From: Impatiens glandulifera
Lineage: Eukaryota; Streptophyta; Magnoliopsida; Ericales; Balsaminaceae
Direction of reading: 5' to 3'
Assembly: GCF_907164915.1 (NCBI RefSeq)
Contig: NC_061866.1
Location: 22,918,117-22,982,116, forward strand
Length of the DNA stretch: 64,000 bases
The translations under genes were made by a program, and so were the position numbers. Positions 1 through 11,569 of the stretch are shown one piece after another (positions within the stretch are counted from its first letter, which is position 1; each line of letters begins with the position of its first letter). Under the pieces are notes generated by a model. The model saw only the letters and a program-made list of their open reading frames with translations. It had not been told where the DNA came from and did not search any database.

Positions 1-39
1 TAACTTAAACTCACTTTAACTTAAACCAAGTTTAACTTA

Positions 40-192
40 ACGAAGCGTTAAGTACTTAACGAAACGATAATTACTTAACGAAACGATAAGTACTTAACGA
101 AACGATAAGTACTTAACGAAACGATAAGTACTTAACGAAGCGATAAGTACTTAACGAAGCATTAAGTACTTAACGAAACGTTAAGTACTCCT
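40..192. repeat. Subterminal tandem repeat of the MULE, left side
   Basis: About eight copies of a roughly 19-bp unit, CTTAACGAAACGATAAGTA with small variants (GAAGC, GTTAAG). The unit contains the palindrome AAGTACTT. The same unit, diverged at a few positions, recurs at 2993-3110 on the other side of the transposase gene in the same orientation. Repeats of this kind are candidate transposase binding sites; that role is inferred. Confidence 0.85.
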
Positions 193-234
193 TCAGTACA
201 CAGATAAACTAGATACAACAAAGAGATTACAACT

Positions 235-370
235 TATCCGATTAACACTTATCCGAGTACAACTTATTCGATTAACAACTTATCCGAAAACATAAAACAA
301 CTTATCCAAAACATAATACAACTTATCCAAAACATAATACAACTTATCCAAAACACTTATACAACTTATC
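235..370. repeat. Imperfect tandem repeat with ACAACTTATCC core
   Basis: ACAACTTATCC or close variants recur about eight times at irregular 15-24 base spacing, just downstream (3') of the transposase stop. No coding potential is apparent. It is probably part of the MULE 3' subterminal region. Confidence 0.6.
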
Positions 371-374
371 CCAA

Positions 375-2940
375 TCAATCTAAAGGCTCATATTGTTGAG
401 ATGATGGCTCGTGCTGTTGAGAAGATGAGTCATGATGCTTAGATGATGATGCTTTTGCAGTAGATGGTGCAGGCATGACTGCTTTGCATGTGGCCCTATT
501 ATGTCCTAGTCCACCACATGAGTTGCATCGTCTCGGAGCCTTATGTACCTTACCTTTAGATGACCTACGCTTTGTTTGTGGGCGCCCTTTCTTAACCTTG
601 ACAGGTGGTTTTAGACATACGCGTTCCTTGATCATTTCGGGAATATCCCAATCGTCTTCATCACCAGCAGGGTAACATGTCTCCGCATATGCATTCATCC
701 AAGATTCAGTTGTGTAATACCTGTAAGAATGGAAAATAAAACGATTAAACAATTGGTTAAATAGATTGAACATGTGAGCTGAATAATACCTTGAACAAAA
801 GTCATAACAAACCAAATTACGGTGACGGGCAGCAGCCATTGCATGAGTACAAGGAAGACCAGAAACTTCAAATACCCTACAAGTGCAGTTCATGTCTTTC
901 AAATTGACTTTAAAATGAGACTGATTGTCATGCACATAAAACTCGTATCGGTTAAGCGATGATACTGTATAGAATCTAGCCTTCTCGAATCCCTCACGTA
1001 ATAACTTTTCATATGTTGGAGATAACACTTCTCGGTGGTTGGACGCTCTTTCTCTTCTCTCATTAAACCAACCTTGTATTGTCAATCTTAAATACTCGGC
1101 CATTGAGGAAATGAGGTACTTTCTGGCTTCCCTGCTCTGACTATTAAAACTCTCAGCATAATTGCTTGTTAGTTGATTGTATCGCTTACCGGGGAAAAAT
1201 GCTCTACTCCATCTTTGAAATCCAATTTCTTCCAAATAGGCAGCAATCCTATGATCTTTAACCCTTATCTTGTCAAAAAACGATTGAATTCGTGGATAGT
1301 GTACGCACGAGAAGCCATATCAAACTCCATATGACAATTATCAGTTTTGAATTTCGCGTTGATATTCATCTTTATGTGATATGTGCACGCACCGTGGTAT
1401 GCTTCTGGAAAAACATCACATAAGGCATTGGCGATGCTTGAGTGTCTATCGGATACGAAGACGAGATCATCAACTAATCCAATTGCTTCTCTCATTTTTT
1501 TGCATAAAATAAGTCCAAGAGTTATTATTCTCTGAATCGACAACTCTGAATGCGACATGATATAATTGTTCATTAGCATCTAATGCAATAGCCACCAATA
1601 GTTGACCTCCCACCTTGTGCTTAAGAAAACTGGCATCAACACACAATACGGGACGACAAAAGGCTTTGAAACCCTGAATAGAGAGGCCTAGGGACATGAA
1701 CATATACTTGAAGTGCCCGACCTCGTCTGTTTGGATGTCTGTTATGGTACCAGGATTATGCTTCTCCAACATGTAAAGGTATGAGGGTAATTTTTCATAT
1801 GAATCCTCAACCGTTCCTCGCACCGCCACTAATGCCATTTCCCTAGCCCTCCAAGCCTTATTATAAGTCAAATTTACCCCATAAGTTGCCTGCATGTCTT
1901 CAATTATTTTCTTAGGCAAGTGATTATGGTGATGGTCCATATACTTACTCTTCACGCACTGCCCAATAACCCATGCTGGTGTTTGCATTTTTTTCTCTAG
2001 CCTCGATAGAACTGAGCATGAGTGTTGTTGGTCGAATTTCCGGATCTCAAACATCTCAGATAATTTACCTTTCACGGCACGCAATCTCCACTTGCATTTA
2101 TCATCCAAACATTTCACATACCAAAGATGTTTTCTTGACTTCTCCACCTTGAATTCAAAATGATTAGTCATCGCATATTTATATAGCATCAGTTGTAGTT
2201 CTTTTTTATTTTCAAACAAGGCACCGACTTCCAATACGGTTTCAGTAGTTAACGCCAACGCAAATGAGGGGTCTGTCGGTGATATGTCTGTCGGTGATAT
2301 GTCTTTCGGTGATATGTCTGTCGGTGATATGTCTGTCGATGGTGTACCAAATGATGATCTTCTTGCACTACATGGTGTACCCAATGATGATCTTCTTGCA
2401 CTAGTAGGTGTACCCGTTGATGCTCTTCTCGCACTATGTGGTGTAGGTATCGATGCATTCAAGTCCTGAGTAAGTGGGATGTGAGGAAAAGAGTTATCTC
2501 CGGCTTCATTACTTTCAACAAAGACCTCCGAGGGTAAAGCTTCTGGTACAATTTTCTGAGTTAATTGTGGGAGAATACTTTCTTGAGTTGGGTAGGTAAG
2601 TAGTGGTATCTTTTCTTTAGTAAATTGTGACTTCTCTACTACAGACACACACAATGGTGACACAGTTCGACCCAAAATCAAGCGTGATAAATATATGTTC
2701 AGATCCTCATCATCTTCAATAAAAACGGGTTTAGGATTTGTGATATTCGAAATATCATACTTCACTTGCAGCACTAAATCATACGTAGATTTCTGCACTT
2801 GAAGTCTTTCATGGAGTTTATCAATTAATTCAGCATAACGAGTACTTTGGGGTAAATCCAATGTTTTGATTGAAGAGGCATCAAAATACCATATTCCATT
2901 AGCATCAGCTTTCCACTCTCCATTATAGAAAACGAAAACT
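375..2940 (-). pseudogene. mudrA-like: mudrA-like MULE transposase, two single-base frame breaks
   Basis: Reads from about 2940 down to 375. Order of parts: N-terminal region starting FYNGEW, a Ser/Thr-rich linker with short tandem repeats, a MuDR-type zinc region (CLDDKCKWRLRAVKG), the MULE DDE domain, a SWIM zinc finger (CTCRVFEVSGLPCTHAMA) and a C-terminal CCHC knuckle (CNSCGGLGHNRATC). All three expected catalytic acids can be seen: D in CVDASF, D in VSDRHSS, E in NYAESFN. A 69-nt in-frame intron with GT..AG borders fits 721-789, because removing it joins CSR to YYTTESW. The frame breaks at an A7 run near 1495-1501 and at a T6 run near 1274-1279; each is a one-base change. Start codon and any 5' exon upstream of 2940 are unresolved (a TTGCAG acceptor-like site lies there). 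Confidence 0.85.
2276..2340. repeat. 15-bp coding tandem repeat inside the transposase linker
   Basis: TCGGTGATATGTCTG repeats about four times in frame, encoding repeated TDISP-like residues on the minus strand. Next to it, 2340-2460 holds a longer imperfect repeat (about 45 bp) encoding SARRSS(F/L)GTP-like repeats. Both lie in the low-complexity linker between the N-terminal region and the zinc domain. Confidence 0.8.
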
Positions 2941-2992
2941 TCGGCTGCAAGAAAAAATGGAAACGGGATAATTAATCCTGTGAAATGGAAAC

Positions 2993-3110
2993 CCTTCGCG
3001 AAACGGGAAGTACTTCGCGAAACGGGAAGTACGTCGCGAAACGGGAAGTACTTCGCGAAACGGGAAGTACTTAGCGAAACGGGAAGTACTTAGCGAAACG
3101 GGAAGTATCA
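2993..3110. repeat. Subterminal tandem repeat of the MULE, right side
   Basis: Six copies of a 19-bp unit CTTCGCGAAACGGGAAGTA. Related palindromic sequence CTTCGCGAAACGCGAAG lies at 3379-3395. The match to the left-side repeat at 40-192 ties both flanks to one element. Confidence 0.85.
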
Positions 3111-3523
3111 TCAGATGAAACCCTAAACAACACAGTTATTCGAAAATGCATAAATGAACAACAATAAACTTGAAATACATAAATTTACCAAGTGTTACAG
3201 TGCTTGTGCTCGTCGTGGAGCTCATTGAGTGCCGCCGTTTAACTCCGTCGCTGGTGAGATTAGAGAGAAGGAGGAGAAAAGCGGAAGGGAAGAAAGAGAA
3301 GGGAAGAAAAGAAATGAAAAAAATATGGTCGGATTATATTATATAGTAAGGGTATTCTGGACTTTGCACAGCGTCTCACTTCGCGAAACGCGAAGTCCCT
3401 TCGCGTTACGCGAAAAGGGTAATTTCGTCCAAAAAAAATTAAGTGGTCATCAGATCAAATATTATTAAACCTGACCACGGAGGCAAATAGCCCTATTTTT
3501 AGGGTCATTTCGTCCAATTTCCC

Positions 3524-4690
3524 TTTAAAATGGTGATCAACTATGATAAAAAAATATAATCTCAAAATTTGAATGTATTCACCAAGTGATTATTAAATTC
3601 AATTTATAATTTTGTGTATAAATATTTTGTATATAAACTCAAATATATAAAAAAATTATTTTTTTAATAAATTATTTTGAAAATTATATTTAGAGAGGTA
3701 AGATTATTTTTAAAATTTAATTATATAGTATAAAATAATAAATAAAAATAGAATCATTATATATATATAATTATTTATTTAAAAAATCAAGTAAAGAAAA
3801 TTTATAATATTAAAATATATATTTATAGAGACGTATCTCATAAATATGAAGAAAAAAGTAAAAAATAAATAAAAAAAAATGAAGAAAAAAATTAATATTA
3901 AAGGGATACAAATAATGAAACAAATTAATTTATTTTTATTTAAATATATCACAAATTGATTTTTAAATAAGTTGTTATATATATATAATTATATATTATA
4001 TAAATTATAGTATTATTAATTTATAAAGACATACACCTTTATTATTATATATTTATTGTGAGTGAATGAAAAAACAAAAATAATATATATTAAAGAAAGT
4101 CTGTATTAGTTTTCTTTAATTAAGTTTTTTTTTGTAAGTTTTTATTATCATGTCTTACCATTTTTATCATGATAAATAAGTTGGAATAACAATTTTTTTT
4201 ACTAGATAAAAACCAACAAAAAAACAAAAAAAATGTATGCTTTTATAAATTGCATTCACTTCATGAATAATGGGACCATTTTTATGTTATTTACAACTAG
4301 CCATTCACTTAATATATAATGAGACAAATTTTATGTTATTTAAATCTAGCTAGCGAATGTTTTAACAACATTTAAATATATCAGCATTGAACTTTGCGTC
4401 CTTAAAATGTCGAAAACAAAGAAATGGAAAATAATTGAAAAATAGTGTTTTTAAACACGTAAAGAGGATTATATGGATTATTGGGTACATTTGTATGAAT
4501 TAAATTAGAATTGACATTAAAATTTTAATTCCAATTCTATAAAATTTCTCATTCAATTACAATTCAATTACCATGTTTGGAAAAACTTTAGAATTGCAAT
4601 TCAATTTCAATTCTTATGTTTGAAAAAGAATATAATAAAATAAATTTGAATATATATTATCTATATAATTAAAATATTGATTGAACACAA
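3524..4690. repeat. Segment D1, left block (partner at 37280-38460)
   Basis: AT-rich non-coding DNA that matches 37280-38460 nearly base for base in the same orientation, with small indels (mainly in AT runs). It begins right at the MULE border and ends at ATTGAACACAA. In the partner the next base is already gypsy gag sequence, so the block between 4691 and 10420 is absent there. No gene is seen. Confidence 0.9.
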
Positions 4691-5121
4691 TTTATTATAA
4701 TAACACAAGTGTTAAAACTTTTTTTTTTTAAGGTTTCGATTCTTATTATGAAAAAATATAAGAAATGTTAACTTCCTAAATTCGAAATATATATTATCGA
4801 CAATATAACTTTTACGTTACAAAAACAAAATGTCAATTCGAAATATTAACTTCTTAAATTAAAAAAAAATAAAATTCGTTCAAAATTTTAATTTATTAAA
4901 TTATTAAAAAACCTCAATTCTAAATATTAACTTCCTAAATATTAAAAAAAATTATAAGTTCAACGCATTAATCATATATTTTTAATAAATAATAAAATAT
5001 TTTATTTAAAAAAAATAAAATAAAGTCTGAACTAAAATATATGAAAAGGTATTATAAGAAAATGCGTGAGGTGTTGTTTTTGTTGTACAACTATAATAAT
5101 CCATATCTTCCTCCGTCTATA
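4691..5121. other. AT-rich stretch without recognisable genes
   Basis: About 430 bp of AT-rich DNA between the D1 left block and the CACTA element. It holds A and T runs and repeated TTAACTTCCTAAAT-like strings, but no open frame or recognised repeat. It ends in ATA, the left target duplication of the CACTA element. Confidence 0.5.
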
Positions 5122-8100
5122 CACTACAACAAAACAGGTATATGGTGACATATAATTACCAACATATATTAAGCGTTGGTAAAAGTTGTAAGAAAAATAA
5201 GGCTTTGCCAACCTTTCCTATCTATAACAACCTTTGAATTTTATTTTATTTTATTTTTATTTTCATAAACTCTTCTAAATAAATGATTATGTAACATTTT
5301 GTTTTTATTTTAATATTTATATATATGATAATTTTTTACAATTAAAAGTTTTTTTTTTAATTTTTTTTAATTCTATATTAGATTAACAATTGAAATCAAA
5401 TTATATATTATTTTTATTTAAAATTTAAATTTATTTATTTTATGAGTCAATTAAATATAAATTTTTTATTTATATTAAATTAATTAAATAAAATTATTAT
5501 TAGATGAAATAAAATAAATTAAATTAAATATTTAAATAAATAATATAATAACTAATAAATAATTTATTTATAATTTTCAGCTTCAAAGTCAATGTATTTA
5601 TAATTTTGTAGGTTAAAAATCAATCAAATAAAAACTGAATCCAAAACAGACATTTTCATTCTTGCCAAAATTACGAAATTAAACAGAAGAAACAAGTGCT
5701 CTCTATCTCTTCGAAAACCCTAACTCCGGGAGCAAAAGATTTCTGTCACCTAGAAGATTTCGAGATTGAAAATATAGATCAATCGATAGAGGATGCAATT
5801 CAGGCAAGTAATTCCAAAAGGATCGCCGATATTGTCTCCGAGACGGCAAAGCGGTCCAAAGAGTTTGCCGCCGAGGCCAAAGCCATTGCTGACCACCGCA
5901 TTAAGTCCCTTACTGAGCAGATCCCCTCCATCACTCTTCTCAATGCCTCATCGCCTTTCTCCGATGATCCAATTCCCGTAAATCTTGAGATATTCGGTAT
6001 CACCGACGATCTGAGACAGTTCGCTCGAGGTTTCACGGTCACAGCGTTTCGGAATTTCCCCATTCATGGTAATCGAAGAAATTTGAACTTCAGTTTCAAT
6101 TTTAATGGATTTAGAAAGAGTTGAAGCTCTTAAATGTATGTATCCTTATTTCAGATTCTGCCTTATTCCAAAATGAACTCTTAAGGAATCCAGCTTTAAA
6201 TTAAGTTATTGCGGTTCAATTTTATTTGAGATTCGATCTGAAATTCGAATATCATTATTTACTTCAGAAGATTCTTTAAGGACTCTTTATCTTTTAGAAC
6301 CACCTTCTATTACATCATCTGAATTACCTTTTATTAAGCAAAATATAGTCATAAGGATAATTCTCCCAGTATTTCATATATTAAAGTAAATTATTTGGTA
6401 TTCTCTTTTTATGAAGTAGCTTTGGACCAGTTTATAAACTGTCATTTAACTTGTTTCCTTTGATTTTGATTTGTAGATGATTCTATAGTTTTTGATGTGC
6501 CAACAGTATTAAATGAGAGGCAGAGGCAGAGTGATAGCAGAAACATGCATTGATCCTTGACAAGGACCTTAATTTCAAAGGTTTGATCCTTGATATTATT
6601 TTCCTCTTATATTATGAGTTCTATAGTGTTTGTAATGGCTAACAATTGAAACAGTTCTATAAACTATATGAAGTAATTGTTCTTGCAATGTCTGGCTTTA
6701 CATTCTTTTTTTGGACTACACTCACCTAGTTGAACCTTAATACATGGGGCCATATTTAAGTCCTCTAATTTAGAAAAGTGGGCAGTATCATCTGAAGTAG
6801 TTCGGTCCATATATCATCTCAGACTGCAACTTCTACTAATTCTAATGGAAACTCTGGACTTTGAAAGCCTCTTCCAAATGATTCATGATAAAAATCCTTT
6901 TAGGTGATCATAACGGTTTATTATGTTCTTGCATTTTCTTTATGGTTCTTTTATGGTTATGGTTCCTTTGTCTTGTGTTGACTCTTCTAGAAAAGAGGAA
7001 AACAATATAATGATGATATGATCTTCAATAATATGCTATATTGGGCTAAAATATTTAATGCATATTGTAATTACATGCCTAATATTGTTGCAGGAATTGA
7101 TCATCTTGGCTATCTTCGTCAAGCATTTGAAGTTGGATCCTTCAATTATTTTCTTGAAAGTGAGATACTAAATGGTTCTGAAGTGAGTTTCTTGGCTAAT
7201 ACTTGTTACTCTGCTCTCATTATTAAGTTCCCATATATCCTAAATGTTTCTTGGGTATGTTTTCTCAAGACCACACATTCATTGTATGTTTCTGTCTTGC
7301 CAACTATATAGCCTTTGTTGGAAGCTTCACATTTTATTATTCATTAGTTCCTTTTCTCTTCTGTTTACATCTGAATATTGTTTTCTTTGCCGCATGCTAT
7401 TAGTTTGATGGGCACTGGTGGCTCCTGCAGGTTAAAAATTCTGGCTTGGATAGGCACATTGAAACTAACTTATGGTAAACTTGAACCAATTATTGCTTCC
7501 ACATCTATGCAAATTATGCATCGTATTTTGTTAGATGATGACTCTTTTTTTCATGCAGGGTAATTATGGCTGTAACTATTTGCAGTTTGATAAAACCATA
7601 TCGTTTAGCCACAATGGTCCATTAATGATGTCAATGAGCATTGGTACAATTGCAAGAATGTTAAAATGGTATTTTATTCTCTGTTAGTCAAAATGATAAT
7701 TTTGTCCTTCCCTACTTATTTCTTACATTTCCTAGTATCTGAATTATAGTTATTAATTTTAAGGGACAAGCTGACATGTTAACCAAATGTGAAGTTAGGC
7801 AACAATTGCATTAGACTCCACTATGGGAGTTGTTTATTGGGTTGTGAATCACAAACCATTTGGTTCTTTAGGGTGTAAATTCCTCTTGTAAGTCTTGATA
7901 CCTCATATAAATCTTAGTGGCCCTATTTCTAAACATTCCCATAAATAAGATCAGTTAATATCCATGCCTTTTGAGATAGACACTTAATCCTTTATTAAAT
8001 TGACCATGGTCTTGCACCTTTTATGTCAACAATGATTGTTTGTTGTTTCTTCAGGTTGCCTGCTTCACTACACTTAATATGAAAGGTGATACTCATTCAT

Positions 8101-9057
8101 GCTTAAATTTATTAAAGGTTGGTAAACACAATGTTTATTTTGTGCTAAAAAATCTAAATCTTGTTTTTAACTTTTTATTATTTTTTATTTATTTAAAACT
8201 TAATTATGAAAGAAGACATGGGTTTATTTGTTAAGAACAATGTATTTTAATTATTTATTTTTTTCGATTTTTATTTGCAGGATATATTGCGTTTTCATGC
8301 TATACTTCTTGACAAAAGTGATTCTTGACAAAAATGAGTAATTCTTTTCATTCTTAGTTAGTGTTATTATTTTTCTTAAGATTGGTTTCAATAAAGATAA
8401 GATGGCATGAACATGGGAAAATCATTATGGAATATGATTGAACTAAATGATTTGGTTAATAGATTTTGGTTTTGATGTTGTTTGATGTTTCTTCCTTCAG
8501 GAGGTGCAGTTTGAAAATGAAGGGGACTAATAAGAGGAACTGCATATCTTACATATTTTTTTTTTTTTTTATAGTATTTTAGTATATAAATTTGTCTTTT
8601 AGTTTAATTGATTTTTAAATTATTTGAACATGATTAAAAAAATTAATATCTAGTTCATAATTTTTATATTTGACTATGATGTAATTTTATAAGATAATAT
8701 TGTATAAAAAATTTATAATTCTTTTGTTATTATTTAAAATGTCATATAATGAGATAATAGAAGAAAATGAAATTCTAAATGTCCTTTCTATAGTAATTAT
8801 GTAATTTGAAAAAAAATGTAAAAATAAAATAAAAAATAGAATTAAAAATAAAATATAAAATAAAATTGTTAAAACTTAAATAGACTTTTAGCAACGCTTA
8901 AATTAGTTTTACCGACGCTTAATTAAGCGTTGTTATAACTTGCGCCCACCCTGCTTATGGCGACGCATGAATAAGTGTCGGTGATATTTTTGGCGACGCT
9001 TTTAAAGGTTGGGAGAAATCTTTTTAAGCGTCGCCAATAGTCATTATTGTTGTAGTG
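5122..9057. mobile_element. Non-autonomous CACTA (En/Spm-type) transposon with captured gene sequence
   Basis: The left end reads CACTACAACAAAA and the right end reads TTGTTGTAGTG, an 11-bp perfect terminal inverted repeat CACTACAACAA. The element is flanked by ATA on both sides (5119-5121 and 9058-9060), the 3-bp target duplication expected of CACTA elements. Subterminal zones carry repeated short motifs around AAGCGTTG and GCGACGCTTAA in both orientations (5150-5230 and 8885-9040). The 3936-bp interior has no transposase; it carries intron-containing plant gene sequence instead. This makes it a non-autonomous, gene-capturing element. Ends and TSD are seen directly; the class assignment is established knowledge of the family. 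Confidence 0.88.
5696..8340 (+). pseudogene. Captured gene fragment, N-terminus resembling a plant BSD-domain protein
   Basis: The first open block, 5696-6124, encodes a clean helical N-terminus ending in FGITDDLRQFARGFTVTAF followed by RNFPIHG. That segment resembles the motif just before the BSD domain in plant BSD-domain proteins (FGVT-x-L-x-F-hydrophobic-T-x-x-TF-x-NFP). A following block near 6477 reads DDSIVFDVPTVLNERQRQ and then hits a stop. Later blocks preceded by CAG acceptors (7093, 7430, 7560, 8280) have short open frames I cannot assign. The BSD domain proper is not recognised, so this is probably a truncated copy. GC content of the first block is above that of its surroundings. 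Assignment is by eye and moderate at best. Confidence 0.45.
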
Positions 9058-9060
9058 ATA

Positions 9061-9746
9061 TATATATATATTTTAGAAAACAGCTTTTTACTTTCATTTT
9101 TTCTTACACAAACAAAAACAAATAAATTATCGTCTGAAAAGTTAATTTATACGTCAAACAAAACTTAAAAAAAAAATCTAAAAGCTTGTATTTTTGTGTA
9201 ATTAATTGATTTTTTTTAAATGATCAAGAGTGAAAACCCACATCCCTGATCATGAAGACATGAGTTTACATGCTTTGTCACTAAGTTATTAGTATTCATT
9301 TAAAAAATCAATTAATCAAATAATTAAAATATTCATACTTTATAATAAGAATCAAAGTTTAAATCTCACCTAGTTACATAGTATTTATATTTAACAAAAA
9401 AAAAAATTATCTCATCAAAGAAAGATTATTATGTTGGTGATGATATTTTTAACTTATCTATTGTTTAGAGAAGATGACATAAATCTTGTACTAAGCTTCC
9501 TATTGATAATTTTGTATCTTATTAAAGGTTTACACCTCAATATCGATCATGTCATGTTTCTCATGATGATATTGATGAAATTAACTTAATTCTATTAATG
9601 ACTGGAAATAAGAATATGAGTAAATAAATCAAATGAAATTCACACTGAATTCAAACGTGAATTAATAGTGAATTTTAATCTAAATTATAATTAAATATTT
9701 ATTATTTAATTAATACTTAATATATAATAATAAAATTAAAGAATAA
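9061..9746. other. AT-rich stretch without recognisable genes
   Basis: About 690 bp between the CACTA element and the gypsy LTR. It contains A/T runs and no convincing open frame. The corresponding DNA is missing from D2. Confidence 0.5.
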
Positions 9747-10282
9747 TGTTATGACAAACATTTCTATCAATTGAATAATGTATGGACTAAATGTCTAAAT
9801 ATTGCATTTCAAATTATAGTGCCACGGTGCCCTTAGCTTCCTAGCTCAAGGGGAGACCTAATCGTCTAATTATGCCCAACCCAAGAAATATTCTAGTTTG
9901 AAAGTATGTGATAAATTAGTGTAATTAATTGGTATTTAAAAGGCATGGTCTAGATTAGTGTATCATTAATTAGCAATTAAAGACATATCCTAGATTAATA
10001 CGTCACTAATTGACAATTAAAAGGAATGATCTAAATTAGCGCGTTATTAATGTGGCAGCTATAATAAGTCATATAAATACCTCGTATTACATTGTAATCA
10101 TCAAGTATTCAATTAATATAATACTATTCTTTGTAAAAGTTTGCTTTCTCTCTATAGAGTTTTTATGCTTACTAAAACAAATATCGAGTGTTGTTTCGAG
10201 TAAGGCTGACTAGTTACTAGTTCTTCCGAAGATCGTAACTAATGCCGCACAAATCTTTAATAGAAAAACCGAGTTCGTGACA
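9747..10282 (+). mobile_element. 5' LTR of degenerate Ty3/gypsy element
   Basis: The proposed LTR starts TGTTATGACA and ends CGTGACA, two bases before a primer-binding site. A TATAAATA box lies near 10074. Length would be 536 bp. No second LTR copy is present in the window, so the left border is set only by the TG..CA rule and is approximate. Confidence 0.55.
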
Positions 10283-10284
10283 GT

Positions 10285-10296
10285 TGGTATCAGAGC
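10285..10296 (+). promoter_or_regulatory. Primer-binding site, initiator Met-tRNA type
   Basis: TGGTATCAGAGC, the standard plant retrotransposon primer site complementary to the 3' end of initiator Met-tRNA, sits two bases after the LTR end. Confidence 0.85.
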
Positions 10297-10359
10297 AGAA
10301 TGACGAACAAAAAGAATGAAAGTGCAACTACTAATAACGTGAATGAAATGGAGAAACTT

Positions 10360-11515
10360 TCCCAAGAGATCGGAGATGAACTTAGGAACCCTTGCTAGGT
10401 TCAAGTGGGAGGATCCAAAACTACCAAAGAAGGGGGGAGATCAAGAGATGCAATTTTTGACATTATCGCCAAGTTGGAGAAGATAAAACTCAACATGGAT
10501 TACGGACAAGATAATTTCAGGGACATAAAGGAACGCATCGCCGAGGTTGAGAAAGAGAGAGATGAGCCCCGAGAAGTGATGGAAGGTGCCTTTAATTAGT
10601 GTTGTCCAAATATCAAGAGCAAGCTCAGATCATGGAGTAGACTCTTTTTTATGAGATCAATACGTTGAATGACAAGCTCGAGGGAATGGTCTCCAAGTTA
10701 CAGGCCACTGAAGAGGAAGTGGTGATACTCAAGAAGGCGGTTGCGCAAGAGTGTGGACGTACACTTATAGGAGTCCCTAATCCGACAAGGATAGACATTA
10801 CAAGACCTAAAGTGTATTTAGGTGAAAGAACACAAAGGAGATCGACAACTTCTTATGTGGTCTATATTAGTTCTTCAAAGTACTCAGCCAAGTGGAAGAG
10901 GCAAGAAAGATAGATACTGCCACGACATACCTAGAAGACATTACAATGATGTGGTGGAGGCGAAGGAGTAGTGACATGAAAATATAGATATTTTTTATCC
11001 ATACATGGGGTGAATTCAAGGAGGAACTCGAGAGGCAATTCTATCCCAAAAATGTCATTCGAGAAGTAAGGGTCATGTTGCGGCGACTATCACATACGGG
11101 AAGTATCAAGGAGTATGTCATGGAGTTCATCGCTACTCTCCTTGAGATCCCTAATTACTCAGACGATGAACCCTTATTTTCCTTCACTAACGGTCTACAA
11201 ATATGGGCAAAACTAGAGTTGGAACGACGTGGTATCCATGATCTAAACACCGCTATTGCCGTGGCTGAATCTCTTGTTGAAATGAGAAGGCAAGACAAAC
11301 CAAAGTCACCCCACGATAGGAGTGACAAGAAGGAAAATGGTGGAGACCATTTCTACAACAAGGAAGACCTAGTTAAGTTTACAGAGCCTAATGGTAGAGG
11401 AGATCTGAACGAGAAAAGTGGAGAGACCCCGGATAAAGTTCTTCTTTTGCGAAGGGCCACATAAAGCAAGAGAGTGTCCTATGAAGAACAAACTATTTGC
11501 ATTGATGGATGAGTA
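10360..11515 (+). pseudogene. gag: Ty3/gypsy gag pseudogene (D1 copy)
   Basis: Broken across three frames. The N-terminal coiled-coil part reads RSRDAIFDIIAKLEKIKLNM. The retrotransposon gag domain follows, with WGEFKEELERQFYP and then a block with REVRVMLRRLSHTGSIKEYV and NYSDDEPLFSFTNGL. A CCHC-like zinc knuckle follows near 11440-11480. Stops near 10599, 10913 and 10988 disrupt it. The same stops and frames recur in the D2 copy (38461-39530), so most damage predates the duplication. Confidence 0.8.
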
Positions 11516-11569
11516 AGAACACCTTCATGATGAGGCTCGATCGGGGTCGTTACACCTCCTTAGTGTCGA

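Larger units (their letters stand above)
1..3523 (-). mobile_element. Mutator-like element (MULE), right part; left end outside window
   Basis: The block contains a mudrA-type transposase read on the minus strand, flanked on both sides by short tandem subterminal repeats built on the same unit (CGAAACG followed by AAGTACTT). The right terminus is placed at 3523: homology to segment D2 starts exactly at 3524 with TTTAAAATG, nine bases, the usual MULE target-duplication length. The last bases read inward as GGGAAATTGGACGAAATGACC, typical of a MULE terminal inverted repeat. The other terminus is not in the window, so the TIR pair and TSD cannot be confirmed. The exact right border is inferred from the D1/D2 comparison. 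Confidence 0.75.
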
